Below are positions 1 through 5,037 of a stretch of 5,573 bases of DNA, piece after piece. The notes beneath the pieces were generated by a model. The model saw nothing but the letters and a program-made list of their open reading frames with translations, was not told where the DNA came from and did no database searches. How positions within the stretch are numbered: position 1 is the stretch's first letter; every line of letters starts with the position of its first letter. The position numbers were made by a program, and so were the translations under genes. Origin of the DNA: Truepera sp. (lineage in GTDB: Bacteria > Deinococcota > Deinococci > Deinococcales > Trueperaceae); assembly GCA_018333775.1 (NCBI GenBank), contig JAGXSO010000006.1, positions 1 to 5,573 on the forward strand, given 5' to 3'.

Positions 1-264
1 CCAGCCGACACCCGGATCCTGCAACTGGCGGTTGACGGCGATACCGTGATCCTCGACCTCTCGGCGGATTTTGCGCACGGAGGTGGCACCGCCGCGATGA
101 TGGGGCGTTTGTATCAGGTGCTCTACACCCTGACGCAGCCGAGCTCAATTAAGAGCGTAGCTCTCTACCTCGAGGGGCAACCGCTTACCGTGTTGGGCGG
201 CGAGGGGATCATGGTGGATCACCCCTGGCACCGTGCCGAACACGCCTCACTCCCGGTTTGGTAG
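1..264 (+). CDS. GerMN-domain protein, C-terminal part (5' end outside window)
   Basis: The frame is open from the first base to a TAG stop and gives 87 residues. A GTG at 46 lies inside the domain and is probably not the real start. The visible part matches the C-terminal half of a GerMN domain: a beta strand (VILDLSADF), a Gly-rich turn (GGGT), a helix with the pattern MMGRLYQVLYTLTQ, a strand (IKSVALYLEGQ) and the LTVLGGEG end. GerMN was defined in the spore germination protein GerM, but it is widespread in non-sporulating bacteria in exported or membrane-anchored proteins linked to the cell envelope. The signal peptide or anchor expected at the N-terminus lies outside the window, so location is inferred. 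It ends 44 bases before the next gene, which seems to have its own promoter. Family assignment is fairly sure; the exact role is unknown. Confidence 0.8.
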   Translation, partial: PADTRILQLAVDGDTVILDLSADFAHGGGTAAMMGRLYQVLYTLTQPSSIKSVALYLEGQPLTVLGGEGIMVDHPWHRAEHASLPVW

Positions 265-296
265 GCTAAAGAGCGGTTTTTTAGACCAACCTGGCC

Positions 297-302
297 TACA
301 CT
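297..302 (+). promoter_or_regulatory. -10 box (TACACT) of a likely leaderless promoter for the S41 peptidase gene
   Basis: TACACT fits the TANNNT -10 pattern and ends six bases before the ATG at 309, so transcription would begin at or next to the start codon. No Shine-Dalgarno sequence precedes this ATG. I see no good -35 hexamer at the usual distance. Leaderless genes with this layout are common in Deinococcus and Thermus, and the plsC gene in this window has the same six-base spacing. Confidence 0.5.
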
Positions 303-308
303 TGACTC

Positions 309-1601
309 ATGGTCCGGCGCTTGGCCTTGCTGCTGCTGGTGCTGCTCTTGGGGCTGTCGCAAGCTCAGGACCTGCTGGCTACCACCCAGGGGCGGCAGGT
401 GGTGTTTGAGGCGCTGGTGGATGTGTTTAGGCAGCACTACTGGGACGCCGATCATCTGGATTGGGACGCCTGGGCCAATTACTACCGCGAAGACGCTCTG
501 AGCGCGACATCTCGCAGCGCTTTTGAGGGAGTAGCGCGCCGTATGGTTTACCATCTTGATGACGATCACTCCAACTGGGTCGGGTTGGTCCGCTTTGTTA
601 GCGAAGAGCAGTTGTCGCCTCGAGCCGAACATTTGGGGCTGGGTTTTGCCCATGATCACGTGGCGGGCAGCGGCATCGTGCTGCTGCAGGTCTATGCCCG
701 GACGCCGGCTGAGCGCGCCGGCCTGCGGCGTGGCGACGTAATCGTCAGGGTCAACGGTCAGGATGTGCGTGAGCTGGCTAGCCGCACCTCACCCAGCCTC
801 GTTTTCCGCGATGCCATCGCTACCGGTGAGGTGAGGCTGGGGGTGCGGCGGCGGCTTAATCACTTCAATGTGACGGTAACTCCAGCGCCCATTGCTTTTG
901 AGGTAGTCAAAGACCTACCGGTCGGCTACCTACTGGATGATGAGACCGGCTACCTGTTCATCCCTACCTTTAACGCCGCGCATGTCGCCGCTGAGGTCCA
1001 CCGCCTACTGACTGTGTTGCTGGAGCAGGGTATGCGCACGCTGGTGCTGGATCTGCGCGGTAACTTGGGCGGGCGGCTCAACGAGCTGGGTCTGGTGTTA
1101 GGAGCCTTCATCGAAGGGCCCTGGGCGGAGGCGGTAAGTCGTGGCAGTATCGCTTGGCGCAGCAGCTACCGCATCGACGAGCAGGGGAGAGGGCTAAACA
1201 TACTCAAGAGCGCTGACGGTAGCAGTCTGGCTGAGCTTAAGTTGGGCGCGCCGGCACGCTTTATGGGGCCGCTGGTGGTCTTAGTGGATGAGCAGAACAG
1301 CAGCGCGGGCGAGATTGGGCCACTGGTGTTGCAGCAACTAGGCCGTGCCAAGGTGGTCGGCGAGCCGACCCGAGGGAACGTCGAGGTAGTGCGCGGCTTT
1401 GACCTGCCCGATGGCAGCCTGGTGATGGTGGCGGTCGCTAATGTACAAGGGGTTAACGGGACGATCTTTGACGGAGGCGTAGAGCCCGATGTGTTAGCTA
1501 GCGCCAGCCTACCGGAGCTGGCGCGGGGCTTCGACGCCCCGTTAGCCGAGGCGCTGCGGCTGCTAAGGGAGATCCCGTTTACGCCGGGCCGTTACTTCTA
1601 A
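309..1601 (+). CDS. Secreted S41-family (C-terminal processing type) serine peptidase with PDZ domain
   Basis: The protein has 430 residues. Residues 1-19 form a signal peptide (two Arg, a Leu-rich core, then SQA), so it is probably exported. A helical N-terminal region contains DDDHSNW (H87). A PDZ domain spans about 108-190 (LGLGF start, AGLRRGDVIVRVNGQ core), and it probably binds substrate C-termini. The S41 catalytic domain covers about 205-395. It has the LVLDLRGNLGG strand-turn, the nucleophile motif SSAGE with S332 as probable catalytic serine, and VVGEPTRGN. In Ctp proteases such as E. coli Prc, the last motif carries the catalytic Lys; here the same position, 22 residues after the motif Glu, is N357. 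This recalls the tricorn-core branch of S41, where a His near the N-terminus acts with Ser, and H87 is the natural candidate. ATG 309 is chosen because of the -10 box and the complete signal peptide. Substrate unknown. Confidence 0.88.
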   Translation: MVRRLALLLLVLLLGLSQAQDLLATTQGRQVVFEALVDVFRQHYWDADHLDWDAWANYYREDALSATSRSAFEGVARRMVYHLDDDHSNWVGLVRFVSEEQLSPRAEHLGLGFAHDHVAGSGIVLLQVYARTPAERAGLRRGDVIVRVNGQDVRELASRTSPSLVFRDAIATGEVRLGVRRRLNHFNVTVTPAPIAFEVVKDLPVGYLLDDETGYLFIPTFNAAHVAAEVHRLLTVLLEQGMRTLVLDLRGNLGGRLNELGLVLGAFIEGPWAEAVSRGSIAWRSSYRIDEQGRGLNILKSADGSSLAELKLGAPARFMGPLVVLVDEQNSSAGEIGPLVLQQLGRAKVVGEPTRGNVEVVRGFDLPDGSLVMVAVANVQGVNGTIFDGGVEPDVLASASLPELARGFDAPLAEALRLLREIPFTPGRYF

Positions 1602-1680
1602 CGCTCAACGCCTCTTTAACACCGCTGTCATCTGGACGTGCTAGACTCCTTCTTGCTGTCTTGAGGCGGAGCGTAAAGAG

Positions 1681-1757
1681 TGGCGCGCCCGACAGGACTC
1701 GAACCTGTGACCTTTCGCTCCGGAGGCGAACGCTCTATCCACCTGAGCTACGGGCGC
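1681..1757 (-). tRNA. tRNA-Arg, anticodon CCG
   Basis: Read on the minus strand, the 77-base sequence folds as a full cloverleaf. The acceptor stem GCGCCCG pairs with CGGGCGC and is followed by discriminator G and an encoded CCA. The D-arm is GCTC...GAGC. The anticodon stem TTCGC/GCGAA closes the loop CTCCGGA, with anticodon CCG reading the Arg codon CGG. The T-arm is ACAGG-TTCGAGT-CCTGT. It lies between two genes on the opposite strand. The spurious plus-strand translation containing PDRTRTCDL is a familiar sign of an antisense tRNA-Arg. I see no convincing intrinsic terminator between it and the 3' end of the peptidase gene. Confidence 0.97.
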
Positions 1758-1767
1758 ATGGGAGCAC

Positions 1768-1773
1768 TAAGTT
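1768..1773 (+). promoter_or_regulatory. Possible -10 box (TAAGTT) of the parvulin-like gene
   Basis: TAAGTT fits TANNNT and would start transcription near 1780, giving a leader of about 23 bases that still holds the Shine-Dalgarno sequence at 1787-1791. It overlaps the tRNA -10 on the other strand because CTAAGTTAG is palindromic. The -35 would fall in the tRNA gene and is poor. TATCGT at 1779-1784 is an alternative -10, but its transcript would lose the Shine-Dalgarno sequence. Confidence 0.3.
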
Positions 1774-1798
1774 AGCACTATCGTCGGGAGGAAGTCAA
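1769..1798 (-). promoter_or_regulatory. Promoter of the tRNA-Arg gene (TTGACT, 18 bases, TAACTT)
   Basis: On the minus strand a -35 element TTGACT (1793-1798) is followed by an 18-base spacer and a -10 element TAACTT (1769-1774). The mature tRNA starts 11 bases after the -10, leaving a short 5' leader for RNase P. The -35 lies between the Shine-Dalgarno sequence and ATG of the divergent parvulin gene, so both genes share this 45-base region. Confidence 0.7.
1786..1792 (+). promoter_or_regulatory. Ribosome binding site (GGGAGGA) of the parvulin-like gene
   Basis: The GGAGG core at 1787-1791 lies 11 bases before ATG 1803, slightly long but workable. It supports this start, which also gives a complete N-terminal membrane anchor. 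This gene is therefore translated from a led mRNA, unlike the peptidase and plsC genes here. Confidence 0.65.
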
Positions 1799-1802
1799 GT
1801 CG

Positions 1803-3734
1803 ATGCGAGCGAGAAAACGTCTAAACATAGTCATTATCATCCTTATCTCTTTAGGACTACTAGTCGGCATGGTGGTTACCTTCACGCCCGGCCTGGGCGT
1901 AACCGGTGGCGACAGGAGTGGAGCGCCGGTCCTGCTAATCAACGGCGCGCCGATCAACGAGTTGCAGGTGTTACGGGCTCGGCAGAACCCCCTATTCACC
2001 CGCGTGACCGAAGGGGAGGTGGCCAACGACTTGCAGCTACTCCTCCTTGACCAGTTAATCGATAGTGAGGTGATTCGCCAAGCCGCAGCACGGACTCCCG
2101 TCTCGGGGGCCGAGGTGCGTCAGGCGGTCAACGACTTCCGCACTGCCAACAACGTAGCGGGATCGGCCAACGATCAGCGCTATCTCGCCCTGCTGCGCAA
2201 TGCCGGCCTTACCGACGCCGACTTTCGACGGCTCACCGAGCAACAGCTGCGCGAGCAGAAGTTTATCGACAGCGTAATCGGCCAGGTAAGCGTTACTGAC
2301 GAAGAGGTGAGGCTCTTTTTTGAGGTCAATGCTGCCGCCTATCGCACTGAAGAGCGCATCATCGCTCGCCAGATCACGGTAGCAGATGCTGCGCTAGCTA
2401 CCGAGCTCTACGCTCGAGCCCTGGCCGGTGAGAGCTTTGCGGCGCTAGCTAGGCAGTACTCCACCCAACGCGCCGATCGCGACGGCGCGCTGGGTGCTGC
2501 CGAGGGGAGTACCACGCCGGTGCCGGTAAGCCGCGCGGCGCTGCCGAGCGCCGTGGCCGACGCCGCCTTTGGGTTAGGCGGGGCAGGGCTTACACCCCCC
2601 ATTAACGCTGCCGGTCTGTACTATTTGGTGCAGGTTGAGGCGCTGGTGCCGGCCTCGCCGCAGAGCTTCGAAGAGGTCGAAGCCCAGGTTCGCCAGGACG
2701 CGCTTGCCGTCAAGCAGAGTGGCGAAGTGCAGCGCTTGCTGCGCACCCTGCGCGATGGTGCGCAGATCGTCGTCGCGCCGGAGAGTCCCTTCCGGTATGA
2801 CAACCCGGTGGTAGCAACCGTCGGTGACGCCCAGATCACGGCGGCGGAGCTGGTCCGCGCCACCTATGGCGACCCGCAGATTCAGCAGTTCCTAAACCCG
2901 GAGACGGCGGCCTTGGTGACGCTGTTCTTTAAGCCTAGTCGGCTAGCGGAGTTAATTGAGCTCGAGCTAGCCTACCAGGGGGCTAGGGCCTTGGGCCAAC
3001 CCTTCATCGGCACCAGGGAGCAGATAGCCTGGTCGGCGCTAGCCTACGTGAGCCGCGAGGCTGCTGCTACCCCGGAAGAGCTTGAGGCTTTCTACCAGGC
3101 TAATCAGAGCCGCTTCATGGTACCGGCTCGAGCCGTGGTTAGCAGTTATAGCTTCGACTCGGCCGATACTGCTAAGGAGTTTCGCAGTGCTTTACTAGCG
3201 GCCTCTGAGCTAGGTGCTGAGGCGCTGGCGCAACTGGCTGAGGCGCATGGCGCCGCGGTTGAGGCGTTTGGCGCCGTAACCCCTGGCCAGCTGCCAACTG
3301 AGCTCGACAGTGCGGTCTTTAGAACCAACGCCTTTACGGCCCTGCCGGGTCTGCCGGGTCGCAGCGTCTCCGATGTGCTGGTGGTACCGGAGGCGGTGGC
3401 CGCCGAAGCTGAGGCGGTAGCGGCCCCAGAAGAGGCTGAGGTGATCGCGCCCGCTACCGTCAATCGCTACCTGGTGCTGGTCGCCGTGCGCGCCCCCGAG
3501 CGGATCCGCTCGCTTGACGAGGTGCGCACCCAGGTGGAAGCCTCGGTGTCGGCCTCCAGCCGCCTACAATTGCAGCGCGTCTGGCTCGATTCCCTGCGCG
3601 AGCAGATCCCGGTGGTCGAGCTCCCGCAACCGACCGACCCGGTTGGCTTTGAAGCCCCAGAGCCCGAAAGCGCAGCGCCTGATGCTCCTGAGCCGGACGA
3701 CGAAGGCGCTGAGCCCGAGGAGACGACCCCCTGA
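1803..3734 (+). CDS. Membrane-anchored SurA/PpiD-like parvulin-type peptidyl-prolyl isomerase family protein
   Basis: The protein has 643 residues. A basic N-terminus (MRARKR) is followed by one hydrophobic segment at about 8-28, so the protein is probably anchored in the cytoplasmic membrane and faces outward. A SurA_N-like helical region at about 41-180 leads into a parvulin-like domain at about 183-280 (FAALARQYS, DGALG, AAFGLG). A second, more divergent copy of the plan follows: a helical region at about 334-437 and a parvulin-like fold at about 438-563, interrupted by an Ala/Glu/Val-rich insert at about 526-552. The tail after 610 is acidic and Pro-rich. In canonical parvulins, histidines sit in RHI and GYHI; here these read RQI (Q190) and YYL (Y274), and the second copy lacks them too. 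I infer a chaperone for exported proteins with weak or no isomerase activity. Relatives include PpiD, SurA and PrsA. It has its own ribosome binding site and is divergent from the tRNA gene. Confidence 0.85.
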   Translation: MRARKRLNIVIIILISLGLLVGMVVTFTPGLGVTGGDRSGAPVLLINGAPINELQVLRARQNPLFTRVTEGEVANDLQLLLLDQLIDSEVIRQAAARTPVSGAEVRQAVNDFRTANNVAGSANDQRYLALLRNAGLTDADFRRLTEQQLREQKFIDSVIGQVSVTDEEVRLFFEVNAAAYRTEERIIARQITVADAALATELYARALAGESFAALARQYSTQRADRDGALGAAEGSTTPVPVSRAALPSAVADAAFGLGGAGLTPPINAAGLYYLVQVEALVPASPQSFEEVEAQVRQDALAVKQSGEVQRLLRTLRDGAQIVVAPESPFRYDNPVVATVGDAQITAAELVRATYGDPQIQQFLNPETAALVTLFFKPSRLAELIELELAYQGARALGQPFIGTREQIAWSALAYVSREAAATPEELEAFYQANQSRFMVPARAVVSSYSFDSADTAKEFRSALLAASELGAEALAQLAEAHGAAVEAFGAVTPGQLPTELDSAVFRTNAFTALPGLPGRSVSDVLVVPEAVAAEAEAVAAPEEAEVIAPATVNRYLVLVAVRAPERIRSLDEVRTQVEASVSASSRLQLQRVWLDSLREQIPVVELPQPTDPVGFEAPEPESAAPDAPEPDDEGAEPEETTP

Positions 3735-3774
3735 GCCGGGGGGCGCACTTAGCTGTTTAGCCAGTCAGCGGGCG

Positions 3775-3819
3775 GTGGGTGGTGATGAGGGGCTTTCCCA
3801 CAACCCACTACCCACAACC
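3775..3819 (+). repeat. Intergenic hairpin with CCCACAACC direct repeats
   Basis: GTGGGTGGTG (3775-3784) can pair with CACTACCCAC (3806-3815) over ten positions with one G-T pair. A small GGG-CTTT-CCC stem (3790-3799) sits inside the loop. The nonamer CCCACAACC occurs at 3797-3805 and 3811-3819, a 14-base period. It begins 40 bases after the parvulin stop. No T-run follows, so it is not a classic terminator, though it could protect or end the upstream mRNA. It could also belong to a dispersed repeat family, which one window cannot show. Confidence 0.5.
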
Positions 3820-3868
3820 TGCGGCCGGCAGACCGACCAGCTGAAGCGCTCAACGTTGGCTCGGGCAG

Positions 3869-3898
3869 GATACCTCCCGATCTGAAGGGAGTGGTATC
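3869..3898 (+). promoter_or_regulatory. Inverted repeat overlapping the plsC -10 box (candidate operator)
   Basis: GATACC-TCCC (3869-3878) and GGGA-gt-GGTATC (3887-3898) form a ten-base inverted repeat with a two-base interruption in the right arm and an eight-base centre. The right arm shares four bases with the -10 box TATCAT. A protein bound here would block RNA polymerase, so a repressor site is plausible. I do not recognise the regulator. There is no T-run to support a terminator. Confidence 0.4.
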
Positions 3899-3900
3899 AT
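3895..3900 (+). promoter_or_regulatory. -10 box (TATCAT) of a likely leaderless plsC promoter
   Basis: TATCAT differs from TATAAT at one position and ends six bases before ATG 3907, so transcription should begin at or near the start codon. No Shine-Dalgarno sequence lies in between, and no good -35 is visible. The spacing matches that of the S41 peptidase gene exactly. Confidence 0.6.
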
Positions 3901-3906
3901 GGGTTC

Positions 3907-4509
3907 ATGGTGTTAGGTATCTTGACGCGCCTGATGCAAGGCAGATGGTTTTATGGCTTAGCTGTTGTCCTGTTTACTATCTATGCCAAGCTTTTTCACC
4001 GGTTCACCGCTTTGGGTATCGAGAAGATCCCTAAAAGTGGCGGTGTGATCGTCGCCAGTAACCACTTCAGCAGTCTAGATCCGCCCATGTTGGGTATCGC
4101 CGTGCCTCGTGAGATTCACTACATGGCCAAGAAAGAGCTGTTTGAAAATCCCTGGTTGCGCCTGCTGCTGCTCGGCCTGCGGGCTTATCCCGTGGATCGT
4201 GCCCGGAGCGATATAAGCGCCATTAAGGCCTCGCTGCGCAAACTCAAGGCCCGCCTGGCGATCGGCATCTTCATTCAAGGAACGCGCAATCCCGGCGATG
4301 CGAAAGCTCTTGACGGCGCCGCCTTTATTGCCCAGCGCGCTGCCGTGCCGGTGGTGCCCGCTGCCATCTGGCGCGAGGGGCGACGCTTCTTTATCCGCTT
4401 CGGCGATGCGGTTTGGCCGCAGGGCTTGAGCCGTGAAGAAGCTTCCACCTTGACCCAAGAGATCATGGCGCGTATCCGGGCCCTCTTACCTGCGACAAAG
4501 GAGCCTTAG
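3907..4509 (+). CDS. plsC: 1-acyl-sn-glycerol-3-phosphate acyltransferase (PlsC family)
   Basis: PlsC transfers an acyl group to the sn-2 position of lysophosphatidic acid, giving phosphatidic acid, the precursor of membrane phospholipids; it works at the inner face of the cytoplasmic membrane. The protein has 200 residues, a normal length for short bacterial members. A hydrophobic membrane-associated stretch covers about 14-31. Motif I is NHFSSLD, with the catalytic H53-x4-D58 pair. Motif II is PVDR (95-98). Motif III is FIQGTR (122-127), where most relatives have FPEGTR, so Pro and Glu are replaced by I123 and Q124 while R127 is kept. Motif IV is VPVVPAAI (147-154). The start at 3907 is supported by the -10 box six bases upstream. 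The gene stands alone between parvulin and hup. Substrate preference cannot be read from sequence, and a related lysophospholipid acyltransferase is possible. Confidence 0.9.
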   Translation: MVLGILTRLMQGRWFYGLAVVLFTIYAKLFHRFTALGIEKIPKSGGVIVASNHFSSLDPPMLGIAVPREIHYMAKKELFENPWLRLLLLGLRAYPVDRARSDISAIKASLRKLKARLAIGIFIQGTRNPGDAKALDGAAFIAQRAAVPVVPAAIWREGRRFFIRFGDAVWPQGLSREEASTLTQEIMARIRALLPATKEP

Positions 4510-4556
4510 GCTCCCGCGAAGCGTCCGCCCACTCCCTTCTGGGCTCTTTTTAGCCC
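4500..4556 (+). terminator. Possible transcription termination region after plsC
   Basis: Two hairpins can form. GGAGCC-TTA-GGCTCC (4500-4514) spans the plsC stop codon. GGGCT-CTTTTT-AGCCC (4541-4556) has its T-run in the loop. A third pairing, GAGCC (4501-4505) with GGCTC (4542-4546), would place TTTTT (4547-4551) directly after the stem, as in an intrinsic terminator, but needs a 36-base loop. Termination somewhere here is likely because hup has its own promoter downstream; the exact structure is uncertain. Confidence 0.4.
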
Positions 4557-4594
4557 GTCTGAGACAAATCAAACCGATGCGGCCTGTAGGGGAC

Positions 4595-4623
4595 TTGCTA
4601 AATAGCTTTTGTCGTGCTAAAGT
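4595..4623 (+). promoter_or_regulatory. Promoter of hup (TTGCTA, 17 bases, TAAAGT)
   Basis: The -35 TTGCTA (4595-4600) and -10 TAAAGT (4618-4623) are 17 bases apart, the optimal spacing. A TG one base before the -10 makes it an extended -10 promoter. The start near 4630 gives a leader of about 28 bases holding a strong ribosome binding site, which fits high expression. TGCTAAA occurs in both elements (4596-4602 and 4615-4621). Confidence 0.7.
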
Positions 4624-4644
4624 ACGCCCGAAGTAAATTTAGTG

Positions 4645-4651
4645 AAGGAGG
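4645..4651 (+). promoter_or_regulatory. Strong ribosome binding site (AAGGAGG) of hup
   Basis: AAGGAGG is complementary to the 16S rRNA 3' end and lies six bases before ATG 4658. It fixes the start of hup and is the strongest Shine-Dalgarno sequence in the window, as expected for an abundant protein. Confidence 0.85.
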
Positions 4652-4657
4652 CGCTGT

Positions 4658-4951
4658 ATGGCTAAAGCTAAGACCGTATCCAAGGCTGACCTTGTCGATC
4701 TCGTGGCCGACAAGACCGGGATGAAGAAGAAGGATGTCAAGGCGGTCATGGATACCATGATCGATGAAGTCAGCACGCACCTGGATAAGGATTTCAAGGT
4801 GCAGTTGACCGGCTTCGGCACCTTTGAAGTGCGCAAGCGCAAGGCCCGCACTGGCGTCAGGCCCGGTACCACCGAGAAGATCAAAATCCCGGCTAGCAAG
4901 TACCCGGCCTTCAAGCCCGGCAAGGCGCTAAAGGAAACTGTCAAGAAGTAG
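4658..4951 (+). CDS. hup: DNA-binding protein HU
   Basis: HU is a small dimeric nucleoid protein that bends and compacts DNA with little sequence preference and assists replication, repair and transcription. This copy has 97 residues, slightly longer than the usual 90 because of a Lys-containing N-terminal extension (MAKAKTVSK), a feature also seen in Thermus and Deinococcus HU. Helices span about 9-42. The family signature GFGTFEVRKR starts at 52. The DNA-binding arm runs from about 54 to 75 and includes P69 in GVRPGT, the position of the intercalating proline. The C-terminal IPASKYPAFKPGKALKETV is typical. About one residue in five is Lys. The gene has its own extended -10 promoter, a strong ribosome binding site and a hairpin after the stop, so it is probably a single-gene unit. 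HU is favoured over IHF by the arm sequence and the phylum. Confidence 0.97.
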   Translation: MAKAKTVSKADLVDLVADKTGMKKKDVKAVMDTMIDEVSTHLDKDFKVQLTGFGTFEVRKRKARTGVRPGTTEKIKIPASKYPAFKPGKALKETVKK

Positions 4952-4962
4952 GCACAGACCAA

Positions 4963-4990
4963 GGCGGAGGCGAAGTTATTGGCCTCCGCC
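4963..4990 (+). terminator. 9-bp GC-rich hairpin after hup
   Basis: GGCGGAGGC (4963-4971) pairs perfectly with GCCTCCGCC (4982-4990) around a ten-base loop. It starts 11 bases after the hup stop. No T-run follows, so it may act as an mRNA 3' end stabiliser or an atypical terminator. It is the strongest hairpin in the window. Confidence 0.6.
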
Positions 4991-5037
4991 AGCTATCACA
5001 GGGCCTCTCGCTTGCCCTCGCCAAGACCGAGGTGTCA

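Noticed and set aside
265..286. T-run (277-282) after the GerMN gene as an intrinsic terminator
   Set aside because: The stem before it (GCT-AAAG-AGC) has only three base pairs, and the other pairing puts the T-run inside the loop.
219..659. Minus-strand ORF of 146 residues
   Set aside because: It lies opposite the S41 peptidase signal peptide and N-terminal region; the Gln/His-rich stretch is the complement of the Leu-rich signal sequence.
1639..1647. Extended -10-like TGCTAGACT that could drive the parvulin gene
   Set aside because: No -35 at a workable distance, and the transcript would run antisense through the whole tRNA; too weak to list as a promoter.
1602..1680. Long inverted repeats (CGCCTC with GAGGCG; CTCTTTA with TAAAGAG) as a tRNA terminator
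   Set aside because: The arms are about 50 bases apart, the two pairings compete, and no T-run follows on either strand.
1661..2050. Plus-strand ORF of 129 residues beginning with a GAPDRTRTCDL-like stretch
   Set aside because: Its first third is the antisense translation of the tRNA-Arg gene, a common false protein, and the rest is the parvulin gene read in another frame.
3146..3748. Two minus-strand ORFs rich in Ser, Ala and Thr
   Set aside because: They are complements of the Ala/Glu-rich part of the parvulin gene; low complexity explains the open frames.
3797..3819. CCCACAACC repeats as a CRISPR remnant
   Set aside because: Only two nine-base units with a five-base gap; CRISPR repeats and spacers are each over 20 bases.
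4075..4458. Minus-strand ORF of 127 residues opposite plsC
   Set aside because: It lies fully inside a well-supported acyltransferase gene, has no recognisable domain and no ribosome binding site that I can see.
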